64,000 nt of DNA. Source: Vombatus ursinus (lineage: Eukaryota; Chordata; Mammalia; Diprotodontia; Vombatidae). Position 1 is the first letter of the stretch. Every line of letters begins with the position of its first letter. The notes beneath the pieces are model-generated. The model did not search any database. It saw only the letters and a list, made by a program, of their open reading frames with translations, and was not told the DNA's origin. The stretch is taken from NCBI RefSeq assembly GCF_900497805.2, contig NW_020954702.1, positions 2,798,103-2,862,102 of the forward strand. The letters run 5' to 3'. Below, in pieces: positions 11,471-24,239 of this stretch. The translations under genes were made by a program, and so were the position numbers.

Positions 11471-12092
11471 TGGGTAAATGTGACCTTGGATAAGTCACTT
11501 TGCTTATCTCATCGTTAGTGTCCTCATTATAAAATCAGAAGCTTGGACATATTTATGTAATTCCTTCTAGCTCCAATATTGGATTGCTTCTGGTGCTTCT
11601 GCTATCTTGGTTTGTATTTCTACTTTCCTTTGAGTTTTGGGTGAAAATATGTTCTTTAGTTCCAAAGAAAAGTGTGAGCTGCTTTTGAAGTATTATAACT
11701 CTCTGAAGTCTCTGTTTTATCATTAAAACAGAGATAATACTTATACTATCTAATTTGCAGGATTGTTATAAGTACAGTGCCCTGTAAACTTAAGATATTC
11801 TTAAGAGTGAATCATAGTTTATAGTACTATAATCGTAGTGAATTGTAGTATACAGTACACATAGTACTATGAGTAGGAGATTAATTTTCCAAGAGGAACA
11901 AACATAATGGCTCACATTTCTATTGTTTTAGCTTCCTCATAACAACCCAATGAGATAATACTCTATTATTATTATCCTCTTTCATATTAGGAAATGTTAT
12001 TCAGAGAAATTATGACTTGCCCAGAATGACATAAATAATAGGAAATGGATCCCAGAATGCAACCTAAATCTTCAGAATCTGAAATCAGTCCT

Positions 12093-12229
12093 CTTTTTTT
12101 TTTTTAATTTTGAGGCAATTGGGGTTAAGTGACTTGCCCAGGTATACACAGCTATCAAGTGTCTAAGGACACATTTGAACTCTTCCTTATTCCAGGCTGG
12201 AAGCTTTATCCACTGTGCCACCTACCTGC
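12093..12229 (-). mobile_element. marsupial SINE
   Basis: Antisense: T tract, GAGGCAATTGGGGTTAAGTG, CTTGCCCAGG and the CTGTGCCACCTACCTGCAG end. Moderately diverged. Confidence 0.9.
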
Positions 12230-12314
12230 AGTCTCTCGCTCTCCCTTCCTCTCTTCCTTTATCCCCCTCTTCTTTCCTCTCTCCCCACCCTTTCCTATTG
12301 ATTCATGGACCAAA

Positions 12315-12425
12315 CTTTAAAATCAGAATTATAGAGGCATGGAATATTAGAATTAGAACAGAAATTATATGGTCCAACTCCTTTATTTTTGTTGAACATG
12401 AAACTGATATCCAGAGAGAATAAAA
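12315..12425. mobile_element. THER/MIR3-like SINE fragment
   Basis: TATTAGAATTAGAACAGAAA, then ATGGTCCAACTCCTTT and AACTGATATCCAGAGAG fit the old therian SINE with a GGTCCAACTCC core. The family is tentative. Confidence 0.45.
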
Positions 12426-13102
12426 ATGATATTACTAATACTTAATGCTCAGATGTGAGAATATCACTTGATACCCTAAGTGGCTATATATTGTGAGCTT
12501 TTTATTGTTATAATATTTAGAATCTAGGTAAAAATTCTTGGTTCAATTTTCTTTCTCCTGCATGTTGTTGCTTTTACCAATCATTTCTTGAGTAAATGTT
12601 GGTAAGTTGATTTGTTTGTTTCTGCCTTGGGCTTATTTCTGTATGGTCGTTGTAATATTCACCTAGTACTCAATTTTCCTAAAAATACATGTATTTTCTT
12701 ATTTATGTTCTTGCTTAATAATAGTTTATCATTCTAGTATAGTAACTTTTTCTTTTTTTAGAGTATTTGTAATCTCATCCATTTTGCTTTTTAGGGGGTC
12801 TCTTTAATGCAACATATCTAGTCACTTATTTATAAGAGTTTAGTTCTGTTAGCTTTGAGGAAAGGTCTTAGCTTAGGTTATCTATGGGTGAAATCCATAG
12901 CATGAGAAGGTTTGGATGGATTAGGATCTGTAACCATATAGATTATACCCACAGTAATGAGATCATGGATCTATTGAAGTAGTTTTAATAATCTCTCTTT
13001 GCTTCTTACTCTTCACACAAATAAAGCATGAACTATAATTCTTTTACTAATGATGTGCATAGGCAAGTGTGAAGGTGTGTATCCAGGTAATTTTTTTTTA
13101 AT

Positions 13103-13258
13103 CTTTTTTTTTTTTTTTTTGGTTAGCAATGGGGTTAAGTTACTTGCCTATGGTCAGATAGCTAGTAAGCATTATGTGTCTGAAACTGGATTTGAACTTG
13201 GGTCCTCCTGAATCCAGGGCTGGTGCTCTATCAACTGCACCACCTAGCTGCCCCCCCC
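13103..13258 (-). mobile_element. marsupial SINE
   Basis: Antisense: long T tract, AGCAATGGGGTTAAGTTACT, GGATTTGAACTTGGGTCCTC and a GCACCACCTAGCTGCCCC end. It lies only about 140 bases before the exon 4 acceptor. Confidence 0.92.
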
Positions 13259-13400
13259 TTTTTTAATTCTTAAGACACATTTTAACAAAAATAGGAGCTT
13301 TTGAAAGTTAGTATATTTTTAATAAGTTATAACATGTGGGGAGCTGGGTTTATGATAGTCTGGTTTTGTTTTATGCTTTTCTTTTCCCACCTTATTCTAG

Positions 13401-13487
13401 AGGCTAAGAAAATCGTATGTGTTGTCATTAGCATTGGAATAATACTAATTGGTGCTGTGATTGCAGCTATCTTTCTTTGGAAGTTTG
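13401..13487 (+). CDS. TMPRSS2: TMPRSS2 exon 4: membrane helix
   Basis: The acceptor is CCTTATTCTAG before AGGCTAAGAA and the donor is TTTG|GTAAGT. The length of 87 is that of the human exon. The first two bases complete a Lys codon and the sequence continues AKKIVCVVISIG, then a run of Ile, Leu, Val, Ala and Gly that ends AAIFLWKF. Positive residues (KAKK) on the cytosolic side and a 22-24 residue hydrophobic run with no charge are what a type II signal anchor needs. The human counterpart is TKKALCITLTLG to AAGLLWKF. The helix composition has shifted from Leu/Ala-rich to Ile/Val-rich, but the anchor and the WKF edge are kept. The exon leaves a single G for the next codon. Confidence 0.96.
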
Positions 13488-14204
13488 GTAAGTGCATTTC
13501 CCCTAATTTTTATAATGAAAACAAATGTTTTTAATGTATCTTGTGTGTTCCAAGCTCATTGTTAAAATTTTGCGGATTCTTGGACTGTGTTACCATTTAT
13601 TAGGGGATGGCTGAACAAATTGTGGTAAAAGAAGATATTAGAATATTGCTGGATCTTTAGGAATAATATATGAATGAGCAAAATAGTCTCAGTGCCTGAG
13701 ACAACTTGCCTAAGACTAAATCTTGTAAAGCAGATGTGGATTTACATTGGTAGAGGAAGTTCATCATTGAAAAAGCCCTACACTGATGTAATCATAGGTC
13801 TGTACTCCCCTAAAAGCTGTTGTAAAAGTGATGAATAGAAATATGGAATGTTGTAGAAATACAGAAATTGAGTGAAATGGTATAGAATAAAGAAGATAAC
13901 ACCCAAAGAATTACTGTAGCTATCTAAGTTAATACTGCAATAAATATCAAACAGCAACCAAACTCAGATCATACACAATGGACAACATTGGTACCATAGT
14001 GTAAAGAGAAAGAGATGAAGGGAAAAGAATTTCTACTTAATTCGGCATTATCTTTTTTTTTTAAATAAAGGTTAAGAGGTATAGCAACAAGTAGAGATAG
14101 TTCTTTTTACTTGAATGTAGGATAACTTTATAAAACTTTAATACTATAAATAATAGAGATTCAAAAACAATATTCAAGAGGTAGTAGTGGGACATTTTAA
14201 ACAA

Positions 14205-14285
14205 AATTTTGTTTCCCTTGCACCTCACATAGTACTTGGCACATGCTAGGCACTTAATAAATGTTTGTTGATTGATTGAATATAT
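14205..14285 (+). mobile_element. L2 3' tail
   Basis: CATAGTACTTGGCACATGCT, AGGCACTTAATAAATG, TTTGTTGATTGATTGAA: the terminal part of L2. Confidence 0.8.
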
Positions 14286-14589
14286 ATTTGGGTTAGTTTA
14301 TTTGCAAATTTTGGGGATATGATTTATATAAAAATGAAATTTATCAATTAAGAAAATGATTAGGTAAATAAAAATTACTTTTCTTTCTCCTCTTTGTACT
14401 ATTGTGGCTCTTTAAAAACAACTAGCTGTAAAGAATCCAGGCATTTTTCCCTTACTATAAACTAGAAACTGATCAATAAACATGAACAGTTCCATGTATA
14501 AAGGCTAGAAACGACAGATTCTTCATTAAACTGAAATCTACTGTAAATAGTTTGTTCCTTTAAATTTATATTAAATTATATATGGTAAT

Positions 14590-16520
14590 ACTAATGTTGG
14601 CTGATTGTCTTTCTCCCTACCTCCTTACTCTCCTCAATTCTCTACTTGTCTGTTTTGTGTATTTTAAAAATTGTGTATTGATGCTCTTTTCTTTCCCATC
14701 TTCCTTTTAGAATTTTTTGGTAGCACTGTCACTACCTTTCAACTCTTTTCCCAAACTCTTTTCCCCTTTACTAAAACATTCTCTTATCACAAAAGTATAG
14801 TAAAGTTAAACAAATTTGTGTTGTAATGGTTGTGTCTTGAAATATATATATATATGTGTGTATGTATATACATATACATATACATATACATATATACACA
14901 TATACATACAAACATATGTTTCCAACAAGAAGTGGTGGTGTGTTTCATCTGGAGTTGTGATTTGTTATTCATTGTATTGATCAGTGTTCTCTTAGGTCTT
15001 TAAAGTTGTTTAACTTTATAGTGTTGTAGTCCTTGTATAAATAGTTCTCCTAGTTCTACATTTTACTTGGCATAATTTTATACAAGTTTTCCCATGTTTC
15101 TTTGACTGCATCCCTTTGGTTATTTCTTACAGCTCAATAATGTTACATTTGTTCAGCCATTCCTCAGTTGATGGATGCTCACTGTAATTCTAGTTCTTTG
15201 CTACAACCAAAAATGTTGCTGTAAATATGTTGATACATATAAGTCCTTTTTGTCTTTTTTTTTTTTAAACCTCTTTAGTGTACATAGGTGGTGGTGAAGT
15301 AAATGGCACAAAGAATGAATGGTGTAGAGTTTTTCTTATAATTCAGAATTGCTTTCCAGGATAGTTGGACCAATTCACAGCCTCATCGATGTACTACTGG
15401 TATGCCTGTTTTCCAGTAGCCTCTGCAACATTTTGTCATTTCTCTCCTTTGTCGTCTTTGCAATGTGATTATTATGATTATTATAATTATGTTATCCCAG
15501 AGTTGTTTTAATGTGCATTTCTCTAATTATTAGTAATTTAGAGTTGTTGCTTTTTCACATGGCTGTTGATATCTTATGCTTTTTTTCCTTGATAACTTCA
15601 TCTTCATAGCTTCCAGGCATTTGTTTTTTGGGGATTAGCTCTTGTTCTTATAAAATAGCTATTTATATATCTTGGATATGAGACCTTTATCAAATAAACT
15701 TGCTACAAAGACTTTTTTTTTGCCAGTTAACTGTTTCCCTTCTAATTTTAGCTATATATCTTCATTTTGTATAAATACTTTAATTTTATAGAGTCAAAAT
15801 TATTTATTTTTTCTGCTGTGATCTTCTGTCATGAATTGCTCAAGAACTCTTCCTCTATCCATTGTTGTGAATGGTACACATTATTCTCCTTTGATTTTTT
15901 TATGTTATGACCTTTTACTTTTAGGTTATATATCTTTTTGGAGCTTATTGTGGGATATGGTGAGAGATGTTGATCTAATCCTAATTTCTTCCAGACTATT
16001 TTCTACCATTTTCCAGTTTTTCCATCATTTTATGTCCTTAAATTACTAGTTTGTGATCTTGGGTTTATTAAACACTGCTGTTTTAGTGCTTTCTGGATTT
16101 TGTGTTCCAAATCTGTTCCACTGATCAATTTTTTTTTAACCAGTACCAAAAAGTTTTTGATTACTACTTTTTGGTCTAGTTTTAGATCTGAAATTGCTAA
16201 TATTCATTTGTTCCTGTGGGATATACATATTTGGCTTGGCATTGAATCTGTAAATTAATGTAGGTAGTATCATTTTTATTATGTTAATGTGGCTTAAACA
16301 TGAGCATTTAACATCTTTTCAATTTAGGTCTCTTTCTACAGAAGAGAGTTTTGTACTTATTTCTGTGTGCCTCTTGATAAATGTACATTTAAATATTGTA
16401 TGTATTCTTTAATCATTTTGAATGGAATTTCTTTTTTTGTTGTGTTTTGTTGTGTAATGTACACAAAAGCTGATAATTTGTGGATTTACTTATCCTGCTT
16501 TTTCAAAGTTATTGCTATTT
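14590..16520 (-). mobile_element. L1 fragment, ORF2 3' part and 3' UTR
   Basis: The + strand is T-rich and reads as antisense L1: CAGCCATTCCTCAGTTGATG near 15155, TTTCCAGGATAGTTGGACC near 15354, TGTGCATTTCTCTAATTATT near 15515, GGATATGAGACCTTTATC near 15674. The 3' end is at the low-coordinate side, so the element reads right to left. It includes an (AT)/(TATG) tract at 14840-14920. Old and decayed. Confidence 0.75.
14840..14920. repeat. AT/TATG microsatellite
   Basis: TATATA, TGTGTGTATG and repeated ACATAT units, within the L1 3' UTR. Confidence 0.9.
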
Positions 16521-16539
16521 CTAAATTTTAATTTTATTA

Positions 16540-17336
16540 TTTTTTCCTTATTAAAAAGCATTTATTTTCTTTCCCTTTTCCACTCCCCCTGCAATGAACA
16601 ATTAAAAATAAAGAATATTCTCATAACAAATAGTGTATGGTCAAAACAAATTCCCACAATTGCTACACATTCCCACAAGTCCTATTTTATTCTGCATTCT
16701 AAGTCCATCATTTCTCTGGAAAAATATAGGTCTAGTGCTTCATCTTCCATCTTCTGGAATTTAGGTTTGTCGTTGCATTGGTTAGAATTCTAAAGTCTTT
16801 TGAAGTTGTTCATAATGTTGTTTTGATAGTATAAATTGTTCTCCTAGTTATGCTTACTTTATTTCACATAAGTTCATAAATTTCTTCTAGTTTCTTTTGA
16901 AACTATTTTATCAGTTCATTCACACAAACAAAAATTCTATCACCTTCATATACCATAATTTGTTTAGCTGTTCCTCAATAGGTGAGCACATTCTTCTTTT
17001 CTTATTTTGGCCACTACAAAACGAGCTGCTATAAATATTTTTGTAGATATGGGTACTTTTCTTATTTCTTTGATCTCCTCAGAGTATAGGTCTTCTGAGT
17101 CATATGGTATGTACAGTTTAGTGCCTTTTGGAGCATGGTTCCCAAATTGTTTTCCAAAATGACTGGGTCAATTCGATATTTAGCCAAAAGTACCCTTTCA
17201 CAAAATTCCTCTAAAAATTATAATTTTCTCTTTTTGTCATCTTTGTCATTCTGGATGTGGGGTGGAACTTCAGAGTTATTTGCATTTGCATTTCTCTGAT
17301 TATTAGTGATTTGGAGAAATTTTTCATGCGGTTGTT
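16540..17336 (-). mobile_element. second L1 3' fragment
   Basis: A second antisense L1 3' end follows the first. AGCATTTATTTTCTTTCCC lies near 16558, AGCTGTTCCTCAATAGGTG near 16966, and CATTTGCATTTCTCTGATTA near 17284. Its 3' UTR differs from that of its neighbour, so it is a separate insertion of a different subfamily. Confidence 0.7.
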
Positions 17337-19449
17337 GTGACAGTATCTATCTGGGTGACAAGATCTATCAGGTTTCCTCCCTCAACAGGGATGCAATAGG
17401 GATAAGCTTTCCCTAAAAGGAAGCAAAACTGTCACTGGATTTTGTTTGGCCCCTGTCTCCTTTGACACAGATTCGAGACAATCTAAGAGCGTAGAAAGTC
17501 CCATCCACCTGCAGTCATTGCCACTCTGATTTGATGGACGTCTGAAAACCACAAGAGTCACCATACCCTTCTCTGTTAACTAGATGAATTTCTATATGGA
17601 GAATGATGTATCTCTAGAAACTAAGGGCCACTCTATCCTTATTGCATATACTTACCATGTTAGGGAAAGTTAACCTTTTGTTAACTAACTGTTCATTGAC
17701 TTATGAGTGTCTCATTTCATGCTTACCCTTAACATTTGGTATAGCTGGTAATTGGAACAAGATGAGACGTTCTCATGGATCACATTGTGATTGAGCTGGG
17801 GGAATAACATTGCAAATACAGAGGGTCAGATGAATAGGTGGTCAGGTACTGCATGGTGGTATTAGGTCACATGATCATATATAGGAAGTCCCCTTGATGG
17901 GATAGGAAGCAAGCTGTTGCTCTCTGAGCAGTTAGCTCAGTGGCTTCTGGAGGAGACTCCTTGAGAGGGTAAAGAAAGTGCCAAGTCCTGCATTCTCTTG
18001 TTATTGAGCATCCAGCAGAAGTTGGACAGTTAACATAATAGGACTAAAATTTAGCTAGGTTAGTTTATTAAGCAATTAGAGACAGAGATCTCAGCTTTAA
18101 GGCAATGTGCAATGAAAGTTGAGGAGCGGCTAATGAAACTGACTTTGTAAGTAAGCTGATATTTCCTGATAGGGCTAGGGATCTCAGACCCTGAGGTTCT
18201 GGTTCTAGAAGTTCCAGTACCATTGCATCTCACTGAGACAGGAAAACAAGAGAGGACGTGAGCAAAAGACTTGGACACTCTCAGTGTGACTACAAGCCTT
18301 AGAATAATTTTATTACTGCTCTGGGGAGGAGGATGCTTCCATGAGCTGAGGGAACAGGCGGTGGGTAGGCCTTCACTAAAGAATTGGCAGATGGCATGAA
18401 AAGTTCAAATAGAGACCTGATGAGTCGTTGAGGCAATTACTCCTGATTGTGTGATGTTAACTGAGTCAATGCTGAAAGTCTCTCTTGGGAGGATTTCCAT
18501 AGGCTGGCAGGAAAGCTATCTGAGGGTTCATTGCTACAGAATGAATTGCATTTATTAGAATCTCTAGACAGGGCCCACCTTTTCTTCCTTTTTTAGGTGG
18601 CAGGCCCCATAATGATGAATGACTGTCACAGCTACCTCCCATGGGGAGCTGATATGGGAGGGGCCAAAGTACCTAAAGGAAGTGAGTTTGATAGATGAGG
18701 AAGGGAATCTCACAGAATACCACACCCTATGACCAGCCTGCCTCACAGGCAATTCAGATCAGCTTTCTCAATGGAACAATGACAGAATGGCTTCAGACTT
18801 CAACTCTGGGTCTACCTTGCCATGTCACTGCAAACATGACAACTGGTCACTGGGTGAAATTTGACCAGGAGTTGAGGACAACTGTATTCTGGGTAAGTGA
18901 AGACAGACTTTATGGCAAATGTGGGTAGGAGTCACAGAGTCTCCTGCCCTGATAAATGGCAGGGCATTTCTCGACCTTTCCTGGAGAAGCTTTGTGTATG
19001 GGTCCTGAAACATGAGGTTGATAAGGAAGCAATTGATGGCAAGCTCATGAGGAAAATTGCAAAGGGGAATCTAGGATCCTTCAGCCCTACTTTAGCCTAA
19101 GGTATATCTTCTCAAGGCCCTGTCTTTTTCAGATTGTTCAGGGGAGGATAGAGAGGGCAGACCATGGAGGAAAGATGTGCTCTTAGGGGTCAGTATCTGG
19201 GTGGGCCCTTTCAGCGTTATTTATGCAGGTTACTGTGGGTGAGGCCAAATGAAAACCCTTGGAGTTACCAGAACCATTCCATGTAGTTCACACCAAACAA
19301 TACCAGGTCTGGGTGGTGATGGGTTTTTCTTTTCCAGTGATGGAGAGGATGGAACCTGGAGTATTTTTTTTACCCTAGTTCCCCTTACCACAATCCTGTG
19401 TTGCCTATTAGGAAAGCAAATGACTCTTGACAGCTTACATGGGAAAATG

Positions 19450-19925
19450 AAGAGCTGAATAAAGTCCATCATTACAGCTGTTCCTGACCTTGTGAATGTT
19501 ATAGAACAAGTGGCCCAGCCCAAGGAAAGTGATATGCAGTTATTGATCTTACTAATGCTTCCTCCTCCCACCCCATTCCTGGGGCTGAGATTAGTCAGGA
19601 GTAGTTTGATTTCACTTGGGAAGCAGTCCAAATATACAGTCCTTTCCCAGGGCTACCTGGACTCTCCCTCACACTGTCACATTCTGGTGGGCAAAGACCT
19701 GAAAGAAGAAAGAAGTCTTCCTTCCTGAAGGCATTGCTGTGAATTACTACATTGATGATGTAATGTTGACCAGGCCAGATAAGGCCACGGTGGCAGAAGC
19801 CTTAAATCAGATAATGGTCCATAGAAGGAAAGAAATCAACCCTAAGAAAATCCAGGGTCTTGTCCAGTGCAGTTTGGGTAGAGAAAGCCTAGAGGATTCC
19901 AGAAATGGTCCACAAAACAAATAAA
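19450..19925 (+). pseudogene. retroviral pol fossil (reverse transcriptase region)
   Basis: Short stretches resemble retroviral reverse transcriptase in order: VLSQGYLDSPSHCHILV near 19640-19695, then NYYIDDVMLT near 19740. The YIDD box is the polymerase active site in retroviruses. The copy is broken and forms no working gene. It is part of the ERV fossil around it. Confidence 0.7.
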
Positions 19926-20614
19926 AAAAAAAACAAAAACAACCCACTGTCAAAATATTTGGTGACACCCTATTTCCCAGAGCTAAGGCCCAGCAATCAG
20001 GCTGTGCCTTGAGCTTGGCATAACAACAATCCTTTGTGCTCTGGATGATCTTACCTTCTGGCAAAGTGTATTGCTTTGACTAGCACCAGGTGTTCATTGA
20101 GGGATTTATGTTTAGAGCTCACCCTATTTCCCAGAGACCTGAGAGCCATCCATCATACCTCTTAACATGCTCACAATCCCTGTTCCTTGTAATAGCTAAG
20201 TGAAACAAACCAGGTACTGCACTCCTGTTTCCTCCATGCTAACTTTGGCTCTCTTTGGGTCTGCAAGACACTCAACTTGGAGACTGTTCCCACAGGACCC
20301 AGGAACGCTGACTGTCCATGCGTGAGGCTGCCGTGGGAATGGCTAAGACTTAATTATGTCATGGTGCAGCCCAACTGTGGTTTTTTATGTATATAATACC
20401 TGCCTTTGTCCCATCATTAATCTCTCCTCCTCAGGAGGACTTTTGTGTGCAAGCATTTCTTTACTTTGAAATTTGTGGCCTAACTCTCCTGCCCCTGGCC
20501 TGCTTCGTGGGGCTCTTCCACCCACAGGGTAGAAGCCAGTTCTGGTAAGGTTAACACCAACAACTACTGACATTTTCCCCCCTTCCTCCTCCTCTTTCTC
20601 CTTCTTCCTCCTCC

Positions 20615-20734
20615 AATCTGGGTTAAGTGACTTCCCCAGGGTCACATAGCTAGTCAGTGTCTGAAGCCAGATTTGAACTCTGGTCTTCTTGACTCCAGGT
20701 GTAGTGCTTTATCTGCTGTACCACCTAGCTGCCT
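20615..20734 (-). mobile_element. marsupial SINE, tail-truncated
   Basis: Antisense: GGGTTAAGTGACTTCCCC, CATAGCTAGTCAGTGTCTG, GTACCACCTAGCTGCC. The T tract is replaced by a CTTCCTCCTCC-type pyrimidine run. It lies within the ERV fossil. Confidence 0.88.
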
Positions 20735-21955
20735 TCCTGACATTCCTTCTTGACAATCTAAGAAGGAAGGCTTTTTGTTGACTGATTTAACTATTAAGGT
20801 TTTAGAGAACCCACATTCACCACTGTAGTATACTGATGGTCCTCATTTACCAAGTTTCCTACAAATCTTTCAAGTGGGACCCAGAATGGGCTACAGCTCT
20901 AGAAGTTTAAAACTGGCTATGCTGCAGTCTCTCTCTTTGGGCCCTTATGATCCTACAAGGCCCATGTTTCTGGAGGTCAATTTCCAGAAAGACTATGTTC
21001 AATGAAGCCTTTGGCAGGCACGAAGAGATAGAAAGAATAAGAAACAGGCTTCTGGAACTCCCAAGTTTCCCCAAACAGCCGCTTTTGAAAAGCTGTTATT
21101 TGCCTATTTCCAGCCCCTCGTTGCTACTAAACAGATGACACAGGGTCGTGAGTCACCTAGTTCCTACTAAACAAATGACATGGGATCACGAGTCACCCTT
21201 TGTCTAGAGTCAATTTCTGTAACTGGTAGAGTACAATTCTGAGATTGGTAGAGTACAGGAGTCTTCTCTTGGAATATAAATAGAAATGTTAGATTAAAAA
21301 ATCATACCTGGCTCCCTCTGGTGTTCATGCCCTTCATAAATTTAGTCTTTATGTAAGCAACTAAGATCTCCTGTACAGAGCCTAGAACCCTACCTCATCC
21401 TGGCTAAATTCCCTCCCACCCTCACTCTTTTAGAGAACTAGCTATTGAAGTAACTCATTTTTTCCTGATCAATTGATGGCTTCATCTGCTAGGAGAGAGG
21501 TGTACCCAAATGGACTAAGGGAGCTACTAATCTGTTACTGAAGCACCCAAGGGAATAAGGGTCCTGGCAAGTTCTAGTGGACTGAGCTTCAGGTTCGTGG
21601 CTGGCAGAGAAGATCTTTATCTCCAAATTCCTAAGCAGTGATGATGGGTCTAGCTAAGTGATCTCTGTCTAGCCTGGAGAAAACAATACCAGGTAATTGA
21701 ACGTTCTCATTTTGGGAGTAGGACCAATAGAGAAATCTTATTGATGCCTTCCATTGCTTACAGTTGTTCGTAAGGCATGTCATCAGCTGTTAAGAGACAT
21801 CATGTGCTAAACAACCAGGTTAGAGTCTTTATAAGAATAGCAGAGTTTGGGAGTGGGTCCCTTGCCAATCTGGAAATTGGGGTGGTTGATGCTATGTTTT
21901 GCTGAGCATAGAACCATGTGATCCTCTTAACTGTAAGGCAGGTATTTGTATATAA

Positions 21956-22576
21956 TGTAGGGTCAAAATTGTCCAATCTGCAAAGAAAAGCAACTGAGGC
22001 AGAGCTCCAGGCAAAAAGCAGTTTATTAAAGGGTCCATGGCCCCCTCTAATCAAGTGGATCTCAGATCTTCCTCATGATCTTAGATACCCCTGGTCCCCA
22101 GGACCTTGTTTTTATAGGATCTGTTACCCAAATATGCAAAAGAGGCATGGTAAAATACAGAATCTTATTGGTTGTTAGACCTTGCTCTTGAGGGCCAAAA
22201 ATGACAGGAGAGTCACAGGCTGGGTGAAAAACAAGGCATCCCTGCTGACGAAGTGGTTACAAGATGGTCACCTGCTCATGCTGAGCAAGACAGAGAGGTA
22301 CAAAGTTGGGGGACGTTCCAAAGAATCAAATTATCTCACACTGTGTTTGGAAGTGGAATTTGAGCAGAACAAGATGGAAATACCTTTGTCAACATTCTTG
22401 TGGTTGTGCAAATGAGTTTTGTTAACTGGTAAACAATTATTGAACATTGCACTAAAGTTTGAGACCTACAATAAGAGCCTGTCTTATCCAATTATCCCTA
22501 TATGATATGTGTAAAATCTAAAACTGATTAATACTAATTGGAATAGAGTAGGGGTCCAAACAAATCATTTCTCACA
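21956..22576 (-). mobile_element. LTR (family A), about 621 bp
   Basis: On the + strand it runs from TGTAGGGTC to TTTCTCACA. On the minus strand it has an AATAAA signal about 70-80 bases before its 3' end (seen as TTTATTAAAGG at about 22021-22031), as expected of an LTR read right to left. The same family recurs at 38103-40110 (shared TGAGGCAGAGCTC, AAGTGGATCTCAGATCTTCC and ACTGATTAATACTAATTGG-type blocks). No clean target-site duplication is seen, so whether it is solo or part of a provirus is open. It is an old fossil. Confidence 0.65.
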
Positions 22577-23420
22577 CGAGCCGGGTTTTTGATTCCAGTT
22601 AGAATACCCACCTAACCAAAGTGACCCCCAACCTGTGGCAAAATGACACACCAGTATTAGCGAAAAATGGTTTTTTTCCTGCTAATCAACAGCTATGTAA
22701 TTATTTGCCTGACTCAAGTCAGGTGTCCAACCTTTCTGAAGCCAGATTTATGACTTGATAACACCATCCTAGGAAGGGGAAAGTCTGGTTCAGTAGTTTC
22801 TGGGATTCAGTCTCTAAGAAGATTTACTTGATAATAATGGACTGATTGTCGGACATAGCTCTGCTGACCCTCTCCAACTTTTATTCCATTTCCAGAGTTG
22901 CCTGGGTCTTAAGGTCCTTGCCCCCTTCAGAGAACTCTGTATACTCTGGAGAACAAGTTCAAATCCCCCTCTTTGACAAGATTCCTTTCCTTTGGGATGC
23001 TTTTTAAAACTCCTTCCCAGAAAGGGGTTGGGGGACCAAGTTGTGGTCTTGTTGGAAGGTGCCTTGCCTTCTTGATAGCATGTGGTGAGGTGAAACTGTC
23101 ACTGTGTAACTGTGATGAATGTGTATTTATTTACTTGGGAATAAAAGGGATCCTCTAGCTGACTTGGTGATAATTCTGTGTTCCAGGTTGGGGATGAGGG
23201 AATACTTTTTTTAGCCTCTGTGGAACAAGGGGTCAGTCCATCTGTAGAGGCCTCTGAAGAGGCTGATTTTGTATCAACCCCCTGATATGACTCTCAGAGA
23301 GGGAAAGTTTTTAATGGGTATTTGAGAGAATACTGAGTGGATGGTGAAATTGGGAGAACCTCAGAATTGATTTAGATCCTGGCAGAGATGGCATGCAAGA
23401 GGCTTATGACCTTATAGCCG
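22577..23420. other. unassigned, perhaps ERV-related
   Basis: The base composition is like the ERV block to its left and there are no host exons. GGGAATAAAAGGG near 23131 could be an LTR polyadenylation signal, but I see no terminal repeats. Function unknown. Confidence 0.3.
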
Positions 23421-23954
23421 CTTTACTACATTAATTTATTATGAAGAATTATTCTGTGTCATCATTTGTGATGTGGCCCTGATGCTCTTGGTTATTTTCA
23501 CAGCCTTTTATTAGTAGGAAATTCTTTGACTGTGCATGTCTGATATTTCTGGTGCTGCTCTGCCTCACTGGCTAGTCATAATCACCTTGCATTAGGAGAC
23601 CTTCTGGAAACTGCAGACATGTCGCAAAACCTTCCATGTGGACCAGATTGTTGAGATCTGAAATTTGGTTCCTTCTGAAAGCAGGAAAAACAGAATAAAA
23701 ATTCTGATTTCTGTTTTCTTCCGCCCTTCCCCCTTTTCTTTCCTTTCCTTTTTGTTGATACTTTAGGCATAGGACCTATAATTTTCATTTCTTTTTCTCT
23801 TCCTTTTACCAAGAAGGTTGTTGAATAACAGTTTAGAGAGCATTTAAATCATAGATTTAATCAAGAATTTAAATAAAACCTTTGGTTAAGTTCTTAGGTC
23901 CCCTCTTCTATAATTTTTGCAAACAGTTTATGCAATGTTGGAATAATATTGGTC

Positions 23955-24205
23955 ATAATAACAACAGCTAGCATTTATATAATGCTTTAAGTCTTACAAA
24001 GTGCTTTATAAATATTATATCATTTTATCCTCACGACAACCCTGGGAAATAAGTGGTATTATCATCCCAATTTTACAGATGTGGAAACTAAGGCAAAGAA
24101 AGATTAAGTGACTTGCCCTGGGTCACACAGCTGGTAAGTGACTCAGGTCAAATTCAAAATTAATTCTTCCTGACTCCAGTTCAAGCATTCTGTTGTAACC
24201 CCCTA
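23955..24205 (-). mobile_element. MIR/CORE SINE
   Basis: Well preserved antisense copy: AACAGCTAGCATTTATATAA, CCTCACGACAACCCTGGGAA, TTTACAGATGTGGAAACT, GCCCTGGGTCACACAGCTGG. One of the clearest MIRs in the window. Confidence 0.9.
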
Positions 24206-24239
24206 GAAATGAATTGTTGTTCTGTGACTCCTTGTTAGA

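Larger units (their letters stand above)
17337..21760 (+). mobile_element. endogenous retrovirus fossil, pol on + strand
   Basis: This block of intron 4 is more GC-rich than its surroundings and has none of the L1 or L2 signatures. Pol-like sequence on the + strand lies at about 19450-21130: a reverse-transcriptase part with a YIDDVMLT active-site motif near 19743, then a connection/RNase-H-like part near 20880-21130. Sequence around 17830-18050 has a TATATA element and could be LTR, and 20100-20560 also looks LTR-like. No gag or env was recognised. It is broken in many places and looks old. Family: probably ERV class I (gamma-like), tentative. Outer limits are uncertain. A SINE sits within it at 20615-20734. 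Confidence 0.5.

Noticed and set aside
19230-19631. A 133-codon minus-strand frame
   Set aside because: It runs against the pol fossil on the + strand. No known protein resemblance.
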